DNA of 64,000 bases from Apus apus (taxonomy: Eukaryota; Chordata; Aves; Apodiformes; Apodidae). The stretch spans positions 11,722,780 through 11,786,779 of the forward strand of contig NC_067291.1 in NCBI RefSeq assembly GCF_020740795.1, written 5' to 3'. This document shows, piece by piece, positions 24,601 through 35,300 of the stretch. How positions within the stretch are numbered: position 1 is the stretch's first letter; each line of letters begins with the position of its first letter. Below the pieces are notes generated by a model, which did not search any database, was not told where the DNA came from, and saw only the letters and a list, made by a program, of their open reading frames with translations. The position numbers were made by a program, and so were the translations under genes.

Positions 24601-27600
24601 TCTATTCCTGCTTCATCTCCCACAATATCATCACCTGCTCACTGGCAGTGGCTGTTAATGCCTGCATAGCCTCCAAAATGGGTTCTCCACTATTCAGTTC
24701 CTACTGTTTTCTTCAACAAAGAAAGATCTCCCTTTCTGCCACGAATAATACTGTGGAAGGAACCTCTCATAAAAGATTCTCCCTTTGTGAACGGTGATAA
24801 CAAACCAAAGTACACAAATGTCACCCACATTAGTAACCACGTCCTCCAAGCACTTCTTCACCCTTTGGAACCACCCTGTGGTTGCTCTACAAATTACAGC
24901 CCCCCCAGTTTCATTCCCAGCTACTGCACTTCTTCATTCTTGTTTGTGCAAGATGAGGCTGAGAAAAAGCAAAAGGAGCCAGGAGATTTTTGTCAAACTC
25001 CACAGCAGTGAGAGAAACCCTGGTCACCCCCCTACCCAATCCTCCCTGGAAGGAAGATGAAGAAATAACTGAAAGGCAAGGCGGAGCACAGCAGAAACTC
25101 TTGCTACTCCATCCTTTGTATACAGAGGGTAAAGACATGGGTTTGGTTTTTTTTCTAAAGCAGAGGGAGGCAGAGTCCTGGGAAAGCAAGCTAAGTAGAT
25201 GATTTAACTCAAATTAGTTTTTCCTGCAGATGTCTAGGAAAGCAGAGAGCTTCACAGTGTACAGGACACCAATGAAGGCTGGAAGCTCCGCACAGTGACT
25301 TCCGGAATAGAGATGAGCCCTCCTTTTCCTAGATACTATTAACAGGCCCTGCATTACTGTGCAAATGATAGAATTAGGCAAGTTGTTAGTTTGGAGCATG
25401 CTCTATCCAGGCTGTTTGCAGCCCAAGAAGCCTGTGTATACTTCTCTCTTGCACATGGCCTCTCTGCTCAGGAATCCAGCGTAAGGTTTATATCATCCCA
25501 CACAGAATTGCAGATGTCAGTTTCCCAGAGCAGCAATAACATGTCTCCTCTCTAGTAAGTTATGTTGTTTTCCTAGCAAATCCTCTGAAGTCACTCTGGC
25601 TGCCCCTGCTTCTTCCACATCTCTATATGCCATACACTCACACATTTTTTTGTCTTTGAGAACTTTTGGCTGGAGTGTGTCTGAATGTCCTAAGGTATAT
25701 CTGTCCAGATTTTGAACTTGTCTAAACTGGCAGAGCTCACTCACTGTTAGTGTTTTACATCTGCACAGGATCTGTCTCCTGCTCTCTTCCCAGCAAAGGT
25801 AACACTTTTCACAGTACAATTGCTGCACTGGTCATGCAGAAATATAGCTGCAAACCAGCCATTTATACTGGAAATGGGGATGTAGAAATTAGTAAAACTT
25901 ACTTGTTCTTTCAAAGTATGGAAAGCATGAGCCTATATACACACATGCAACATGATCCTCGTTGAGACATGACTCCCATATTTTATGCCCTATTCTACTA
26001 AATCAATTGAAATTATTCCCAACTTATATTACCATAAATGAGAGTGGAATTAGGTTTAACATTAATATGCAGCCCTATGCATATGCAATCATAGTATGTA
26101 TTGATATAGGTGTGCATAAATTATCTATGCATGGAGTACTTATATATATACTGTCATTCTAAATCAGCAGATTCAGATAAGATATTTTTCTCAAAAAGGG
26201 CTTGTGTAATGACTATAATTAAATGTAATAATTTTGGCATTAAAATGAGAACTTAGATAGAAATCTTTTTGTCTGCTTAGTTTTACTGCAGTGTAAGTTG
26301 CTCAGACCTTAAGAATAATATGTTCCTTGCAACTCAAGGATCCTAATTTAAAAAAAAATCAGGAAGCCATTGCAGTTTATTATTGTGACTGAACGAAGGG
26401 TAGGCCTAGATGTTTCTGAATTAGAGTGGATACAAAGAGAAGGTGAAAAAACATCCAGGGTGGTTCAGTTCATCCTTGATAGTCACCTCTCAGGTAGCTG
26501 GGCATATGGCTTTAGGCTTCCATGAGAAGGGCAGGCTAGGCTTCTGGACTTGAGAAATGCTAGTCTGTGGTAGAAGATGTGCAGACAGGTAATGAGTAGG
26601 AAATCTGTTACACATCTTGAAAAGCTTACAGCCTGACTCAAAACCTCAAAAAGTCACCAGGGAAGCTTCAAAAGTATTGAATTCTCACTTAGACCCTTAT
26701 ACAACAAGGAAGGCTTGGGCTTTTTCTAGTACATGGTGCTTCTAGGAGCTTTTCAAGCAGCGTATCAACATGCTTTCCCAGAAAGTGGTAACTAATTGCA
26801 GCAGTCCAACCCTGACAGTTCCTTGGACTTGCAACTACCTGCCTAAGTGTACTGAATTCAATGATTGCTTCTCTTAAATTTGTAAGCTTCAAGAGTGGTA
26901 GAGGTGGGAACTAATGATAACAGTAATAGGAGGACATACTATAGAAATCCCTACAATGTAGGAGCAGAAACCATAGAAAAAAAAATAGTGACCAAAGATC
27001 TAAAAGACTGAAGCAAAGAATCAGGTCATACTTCAGAAATGTTTGCAGTGGCTTTAATTTACTGAAAAGAAAAAAAGCTTAAAAAAATTGTGGAAGGATG
27101 CAAATACATGGTACTCCTTACAAATCAAATTAATGAGCATTTTGCTAGTGGCTTTGGGAAGCACAAATTTGACAAACTCTTTTAGAACTGCACTTAGGAG
27201 TTAAAAGTGACTTGTCTGCTTGTTAAACACATGCATCTGCAGGCAATAATGGCAAGTAATTCACAGTCAGTTTTAGCAGTTTAGGATAGGAGCTACAGAG
27301 ACACAATGCAAAGGGTTACAAGTGCTTCTGTGAAGCTCTAAACCGATGCAGAATTAGGTGAAGCGGTCACCAGAGAGAGACTGTCACTTCACAGCATGAC
27401 CTTGCCTTTACCTGTTTATAGAACACACATGAAAGCTGAAGGGTGCTCACAGGGCTCAGAGATCACAGGGCTCAAGCTTAACAGGGTGATGTTTCAGCAG
27501 TACATTTGCAAGTTAGCAACTTTGCATAACCCAAGGAGTGCCAAGAGGCATGGGGAGCTGGGGGGGGAAAGCCGGGGAAATTAAAAGGCCAGTTAACTTC

Positions 27601-29143
27601 AGAAACACGCTTGCTGAGGTTATGTGGAAATCTCACCAGCCAGCAAACTGTTCAAAAGAGTTTTCCAAAAGGTTTCCAAGTAATTCAAAACTGACTTGAT
27701 CACACTATGCAGACTTTATCCAGCTTCAAACCATGCCTTATATATAAGTCTTCACCTCCCCTGAAATGGGGGGACTGGCAGTAAAGGCTGCTCTGAATGA
27801 AACCTGTAGCCTGGCTTTCTCTAGAAAACCACTTTGATCCAGCCTTCCTTCTCTTATTGCATTGTTGTCTCCTTCCCAATTCAGAGTCAAATTCTCATTT
27901 CAGTTTGGAAATGAACACTCACTTGCAGGCTGAATGGAATCCTTCTGGGCTGTATTTCAAACTCTAAAGGTGTTTTTAGTTTAGCTGCATTTCTTAAATC
28001 TATGCTCGCTGATAAATCAGAATCTGCTTGTGAACCCTTTTCAAGGAGGACCTGACACGCTATTTAAAAATCCCTGGACTAAGGTCCAAGAAGTTTAGCT
28101 GTTTTTTAGGCTTCCCTATTCAATGCAGCATACCAGACAGGTATTTTCAGAACTTGTTTCTCCACTCTGCTGGGCTTTACAGTGTATAACTTCACTAAAG
28201 ATTCATCAGAAGCAATAGCCTCTGGTTTTGCTGCAGTTAATTTCAAAGTACCTCAATCCCTTTACACTCTATTCAAAATGGATTTCTGAAAATACCCCTA
28301 GTTAGCACTAGGACACTCAGTGTTTCAAAGGGATATAAGCTTGCTTCCAAGAACTATTCAAAATACCTGTATTCTGAGAAATCGATGCTCAAACGTACAG
28401 AGTGGCTACCCCGCAGTGTGCATCTGTGCCTTCTCCTTGGGAGTCACAGAAAGATGACAGGATCTAGTTTTTGAGGCTCTTGTTTTCTAAGGGGAGGAAA
28501 AGAAAAAAGATACAAATAAAAAAGTGCAACAACATACTTGGATAGCAAGGGTAGGCACATCCAGGTCCAGTTCAAATCTCACATAAAGATTTGATCCTCC
28601 AACTGTACATACTCGCAGCACCAGAGATGTAAACATCTCTGGAGCTGAGCTTCAGTCAGTGGAAGCTGCTCCAGCTTTCCAGACCGACTCTGAAAAGTTC
28701 AAAAAACACTGGTACTACTATTCTGAAGTGAGGTTACCTCCTTCAACATCTGTGGAGAATATGTGATACAGGCTGCTCTAAGCATCACACATATTTAAAG
28801 CTAACAGGAGATGTTAAGGCTTGGTTCAGCCACATTGTGGTCATTAGGAGGAGGGAGCTACACAAATACTTCATGAGCTACACATGCTGTACCAGGGGTG
28901 CTGAGGGCTTACTCTATTCAGATACAACTCCCATGCTGTCCAGATTTTTGAGAAATAACAAAAAAACCCCTTCCCATAATACAAATAGGGCCTAAAATAT
29001 TTCTTAACACAGTTCTCAATTATATTTACACCTTCTGTTTAGTTGATGGCATTTAAACTAATGTATACAAAAAAGAAAAAAACCCCATAAAATATCTGGC
29101 AACATTTATGACATTATTTCTAAAGGCTCATTAAAATAATGAC
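18698..29143. other. Intergenic DNA downstream of BNC1, nothing recognised
   Basis: AT-rich sequence with only short, motif-free open frames on both strands. I see no RNA gene or intact mobile element. The right boundary is the estimated end of the BNC1 transcript and is uncertain. Confidence 0.6.
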
Positions 29144-31620
29144 ACTTCTTTATTATGGCATAAGTTAATACTATTGTCAAACCAGTGCTCTCTACAGATG
29201 GAATGTGTTTTCAGATTATTATTATTTTTTTAATAAAAATGAAGAACAGCAGGTTTTTCAATAACAAAAGCCTACTTTTCTGAATCAACCAGAGGCATTC
29301 TTTTTTTTTTTTTTTCTTTTTCCTTTTTTTATTAACACATACAAAATTATTAGGGTATACAAATGTGTTTCCTTTTTGGACACAGTGAAAGCTAAATTAA
29401 TGGGCATTACAGCATTAGTTTACATCACACTTTGTTTCAAAAAAACCCACTGTTTATGATTAAACAAATAGATTTTTATATATATATGTAAAAAAAAAAG
29501 AGCTTGAAATAGCTGGATAACAAATAATTGTTTTATGCTATTCAAAAGGCTGGGAGCAACTGTGTCTCCTATGATTGTGCCCTTAGCTTTCAAAATATGA
29601 TCTCCACTGATATGACTTCCCATTAAAAAAAAACAACCAACACAACAAACACTATCCAACTCCCCCCCAAAACCCCAGAACACCAACCTCCCCCAAAACA
29701 CAAAACTCAAAGCAATGGCACAACTTTCCCCAGGCTAATTTTTCCTGACAGCTTCAAGCACAAATGGGTTATTTTAAATATCACATAAACCTACTGTAAA
29801 TTAAAAAAATAGAAAATTACTTTACACAATGCAGAGAAACCATTTCCAGTGAGCACAAACATTTACAACTGTGTCATGTTTTTTCCTTGCATAACCCATA
29901 CTCACACACAAACCAGTTTTCAAAAGAATTAGTGAAATACTCAGTCTGCTTTTGTTTCCTTTATACAACATGAAATGGTTACAATACCATAGTATATTTT
30001 AGAATAAGTTAAACATCGAGACACATGGCAATAGCATCGGACTATTCTTTCTACATACATAAGAAATCCAGAAATTGAGTCTATTTTTATTCAGTCACAA
30101 AAATGGATAAAGACTAAGATCCAGTTATACTGGAGAATGAGACTAGTTCTAGAAGCCACAAATACTGTAAGCGCTTTGGTATAATATGTACAGATTGTGC
30201 TGTCAATGTCATGCTTGCATACTAGAACTGATCAACAGATTTCAACTGGTGAATCAAAGGGAAAAAAAATATGTAGTGTAAGACTTGTTTTCTTAGTTCT
30301 TTTCGGAAATGATTCAGTCAAAGAGGATGCACCACAAGTACACACGCAGCATTTGTGTGATGTGACTACAAATTAAATATTAAAGTGTTTTATAAATACA
30401 ATGCAAGACCAGTCTCAAGTGCATAGAACATAATGCAGAATACTGTTAATTACAGGGGCAAGTACAAAGATTCTAAACATTTTAACAGATATTGAACAAT
30501 GTTCTCATAAAAAAAAAAAAAGGTGTGAATGTGAATGAGCATTCTCTATTGTTAAAAAGATCAACCTGTTTTTTTCCCTCCACCAGTAAGAGAAACATCA
30601 ACTGCTGAATCATGAAAGAGATCTACTGCATCCATTTTATCTCTGTCTCTCAAAGGCTTAGAATTGCACCTTGCAACTCAAGCCATTTGGATATTTGGCT
30701 GGTTTGTTTTTTTTCCCTCCTTTCTCCCCCCGCACCCCGCAATATTTAATGAAAACTTGTCTCTTCCTGAAGTGGAACTCAAAAAGTGCATTTTAAATTA
30801 AAGGATTTACTTTCCCCCCCTATTTCATGGATGCATTTGCTGTGGTTCAGAAATGTTAGCTTAACCTATTCATTCTTTCTATCACTACAATTTATAAGAA
30901 TGTCTCAAATGTATTCAGGTAACCCTGCCAAGTTAGGTAGCCCCTCCTTTTGTAAAGTAAGTGGTATTAAATTCTAAGAAAGACAAAATACTGCAATCTT
31001 TATTCAAGTGAAATGCCAACATAAAGAGTAAGGACTGCAGGATTTTCAGAAGATTTGCACTGTATGCAAAGTCTTCCCAAATTTGTATTTTATATTTTGG
31101 ATTTTGGGGTGGAGCAAACTACAAATACCACACACAACTAATACTGCAAGTCAACTTTAGACTATGGTCTCAGAAACGAAATGGTACCCCCAAAACTCTC
31201 AACCAACCAGAGGAAACTTACCCCAATCATTACTCATTTATTACATGAGACAATAAATCATTTAACATGTAAACACAAGGGATGATGGTTCTCATTTGAA
31301 GCTTCTATTTTTGGTAAGTAATACTTCACAGGTATCAAAAATACTTCAGTTAGTGTCTCCATATGTCCCCCATTTTTCAGATGCTTTCTTTTCCTTTCAG
31401 AAGCTTCAGCTACTTAACATCAAATCAAACAATTGCACAGCAACTACAGCACAAAGCTTTTACAAACAAAACTGCTGGGGAGCACACACAGGAGAAAAGA
31501 ATTTAATCGTGGTTGTTGAGTGGGCTAGAAGTCAAATAAGTTTAAATAAAACTAATGTTAACACATTCCTTAATTGAAATGATTAATTCTTAGTAGAAAT
31601 AAATTAAGATCAGCATGATC
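29144..31620 (-). other. BNC1: Probable BNC1 3' UTR
   Basis: The region follows the BNC1 stop codon at 31621-31623. It is AT-rich, with no coding potential. On the minus strand it carries several canonical AATAAA signals, seen as TTTATT on the plus strand at 31237-31242, 30999-31004, 30086-30091, 29328-29333 and 29149-29154. Which one is used cannot be decided from sequence. The left end given here is the most distal candidate, so the extent is an inference. Confidence 0.4.
29300..29330. repeat. T-rich tract beside a poly(A) signal
   Basis: About 30 bases of nearly pure T on the plus strand, which is an A tract on the BNC1 strand. It lies just downstream, in the BNC1 sense, of the AATAAA at 29328-29333. 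It could be a genomic A-rich patch at a cleavage site or a simple repeat. Confidence 0.8.
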
Positions 31621-32302
31621 TTACTGTAGGCTAGTTGGTGACCCAGCCAGACTTTTGTGCAGGTTAGGGTTTTGACTGTGCCTGTTCCGACTGCGAACAG
31701 ATGAAAACATGGTGTTGCAACCTGGGACTTTACATTTGTGGAGCTGGCGGAGATGCACAGTTTTATAATGAGCCCTGAAAGTTCCTTTATTACTGTAAGT
31801 TTTTTGACATATATGACAAGTTATTGGCAAACTGGAAGATAAATTTGGAAAGTTTTGATTAGCTTTTTCAATTAAAGTACAGTCTTGGTAGAGTTCATCA
31901 TTGGGCATTAGGCTGGGTCCTTCACAGCTTTCATCACTATCATCCATGGGCATGGTGCATATTTCACTTCCTCCGTCGGAATCCCAAGAAGAATGAGCAC
32001 TGCTCTCAGATTTAATGCTGGAAGTAGTGCTCAAATCCAGAACAGCTCCATCATTCAATGGATTGTATCCATAACTCTCAGAACAGGGTTCTCCAATTTT
32101 GCTCATTGGAAAGACCAAGCTGCCTGTTCTGTTCATTCCTTTGAAGATTACAGAAGTATGTCCAACATGTTGTTTTAAAGAGACATCTTGACAAAACTCC
32201 TTAGCCATGTCTTTCAAGAGGTATGTTGCATTGAAATGGTGGTTGAATTCCAGTGTATCTTTAGTCAGAAGCTTATGATGAAGATTTAGGTTTGAACTAT
32301 GT
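31621..32302 (-). CDS. BNC1: BNC1 coding exon 5 (last): third zinc-finger pair and C-terminus
   Basis: Acceptor TTCTTCTAG is followed by A, which completes the Arg codon begun in exon 4, then 226 residues to the TAA stop. It begins HSSNLNLH, supplying the final His residues of finger pair 2. At about residue 87 is the conserved LDLSTTSS motif, followed by a Ser/Asp/Glu-rich stretch. Finger pair 3 follows: [17 protein letters not shown] and [19 protein letters not shown]. The protein ends [11 protein letters not shown]. Confidence 0.95.
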
Positions 32303-35300
32303 CTAGAAGAACAAAGACAAGCTTAGCAAGAAAGTGTTTCGCCTCACTTGACAGCTGTTTCATAACGATCATTAATACATTAAAAAAAATATCAATATTT
32401 AATAGGACATATGAACTTTATACTTCTAATTTGACCAGCTGCAACACTGGGAGCGCACAAAGATTATTTACTCATATGAACTTGCTTGCACTAGCATATA
32501 TCAGAAGTAACTACAGAAAACAATGTTTCAGATTCTCTCCTGCACTTTGGATACCAGTCTGCTTCACTAGATCTAGTGCCGGCCTAAAAAGAGCTGGGGG
32601 ACAGACTAAAAACCTGTATATATTGAACTGAGATCAGAGAATAGACTGCAGAGGCTAAGAAATAAAGATTCCTTCCCAATGGACAAAGCAGGAAAGGAAT
32701 AACACCTGAATCTGCAAAATGTATTGATGAGCTCTAGTACTGTAACCATGTGCCAGAATGCAGCTGTACACATCAGAACAGAGATTTTCCTTGTCCGGAA
32801 TTTCCTTAAAGAAAGGAATATTGCATTTTATGCAACTTGCAGTTTTCAAACAAACATCTTTGGATTCAGTTTAAAACTAACAAAACACACAAAATCACTG
32901 CTCCTCACTGAATACTATTGATCAACTCACTGGGAACTTCTAGGCTCTGGCTAGAAGATTCCATTTATTGCAAGACAGGAACAACATTTTTTTTTCCCCT
33001 TGCCATCATGGTTTAATACAAACCATGAACTGTTCAAAAAGGCACAGAAATACTTAGCACTTGCCGTCACAGCACTATACATTAAAGTCTGGAAACATCT
33101 GCAAAGTTGTTCTAAATAACAATAGTTTTGCACAAAGTTCGTGAACTTTGTTGTGAGTTGTTTTTTTGTGGGTTTTTTTTTTTTTTCAAGTTGAGTAAAT
33201 AAACCACCTTCCAAAAGTGCCTGTGTTAAAAGTTGACTAAATGTATCGGTGTGGGAAGGAATTTGTAGCATGTGGCTGCAAATCCTACTGCTGGCCTTCT
33301 TTCCCGTGGCCCATATCACAATTACAGAGGAGAGGAATTCACATCTGGGAAGATGCAGGCAGCAGATCAGGGTATGAAGCCCTGCCAGCAGCAGATGAGT
33401 CTGTGCATTTCAGATGCAGAGGCCAGTCCTGAGAGACTGGCTCATCCTCTCTCTGGACTCCATCAGCTGGCTCCAGTACTCCTAGCAGATTACAGACAAC
33501 CCAAACCTTGTGTCACTCTGAACTACTATCCAGGCACATTTCTTGCAGCCAAAAGCTGCTGTAACACTGTTACAGAAGAATTAGAAAACTTACAACATGT
33601 AGTCACACTTCAACAGGATTGGTATCTATCACTTATCAATTCGGACACATAACTGATGGTCAAGGATAAAGCTTCTGCTCTTGTTTCTCAGTGCATAATA
33701 GACTGAAATCAAATTATTTACAGCAACACAACACTGCAGCTCACAGTAAACTGAATCAAGCTCATGATACAGTTTAGGAATTAGTTTGTAATCTCATATA
33801 AAAGCACTACCAATGTGGATACACACCAGATAGTGTTAGTTAACTAGCTCTGCGTCACGTTAGTTGTGTTCTGAGAGAGTAATCCTGCTTTTCTTATGGG
33901 CTTTTCCCACCAGCCTGTTCAAAATCCTTCAGTAAAGCACGGACAAGGGAAAGTGAGCATTTCTTGAATTGATCTCATTGCTTCTTCATTAAAGAACACT
34001 GTATACATTAAAATACACATGAAAATACGTATCAAACATGTAAGTCCACACATGCATCTACATGAATTGATTAAATCATACCCTTGTGGCTTTCCCTTTG
34101 TATTCTAAAGTATTCTTTCAACTATTGCAGTCTTTATTGGTTATGAAATTTTCATGGCTTTATTTAATACCTCGAAGTCTAGTGAAAAGAAAATGTTTCT
34201 TTCAATGGATTTTCATTTTGTGAATGTTCTGACAAGTTATCGTACCTGTTATACGAGGAGAAATAGAAAATCTTTGCAGGTTCCATTGCTCAAACACTCA
34301 TTTTAATTTCAAATTAGGCTCCATTGTGATGGTAAAATAAATACAATTTTGTTTAGAATTTTCTTACCTGTCTCGACTTCTACGAGAAGGGAAAGCAGCA
34401 TTACAGCCCTCAACTGTGCAAATATGCATTTCTTTGAGATGTACATTTTTAAAATGCATTTTTACACTGTAAGGGTTTTTAAAAGTCTTCATACAGATGT
34501 CACAATGAAAGCGGCTTTCTTCCTTCTGAATCCCTAGTGCATGTTGACTGACATGATCCATATCTTTAGAGTCTTCAAAACAAGGAATGGCAGCACCCCT
34601 GTTTGACAAAGTGCTGAAAAAGCCCCCGGTCAGCAAGTGGTGTTGCAATTCAGGGCAGTCATTTTTAGGAATCCTGCGCTTTGACTGCTCTTTAATATAC
34701 ATGGGGGGTTCAGTCATTGGTTTTAGAACATCATTGTGGTGGTGTTTTGGATCTTCATATACAATCTCATGGGAAACTATTTTTAATGGTTGGCTTTCTT
34801 CTGGTTTAACCTCTTTCTCACAGTGGTGCAATTCATTCTCAGAGATATCCTTGATGTATTTGTTATTTGGCGCAAAGACAGATTCAAAATACTTTGGGCC
34901 CTCTACCCCAGAGACAGATTTCCATGAATTACCTGAATGGGGGTGCTTTTCCACCCTGTCGCTCACCCGCTTCTCTATCTTATGCTCACAGGTCTCAAGC
35001 TCTCCATCGCTTACCACTTGCAGACGTGTATCATCTTCAGAACTGGCAACATCACTACTTTCATTAGGTGTCTCAACAGCTTCTTTCTCTATCTTAATGG
35101 GCATACTCGATTTACGAGATTTCTTCTTGGGTAGCATGTCAAATGGCAATTCATTTGAAACAAGCTGTTCGGGTATTGAGGAAGAAACCAGAGGCAGAGA
35201 AGGAAGAGTACCTGGAGTATTAGCAAGCTCAGCTGGTGTGACTGGACTGCGATAAAAAGGAAGAACAGGCTGAACTGTCTTCAGGTTTGGAAAGAGGACA

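Noticed and set aside
33272..33652. 126-codon open frame inside BNC1 intron 4, plus strand
   Set aside because: No recognised domain, ordinary composition, no flanking signals; likely chance.
34587..35255. 222-codon open frame on the plus strand
   Set aside because: Antisense shadow of BNC1 exon 4.
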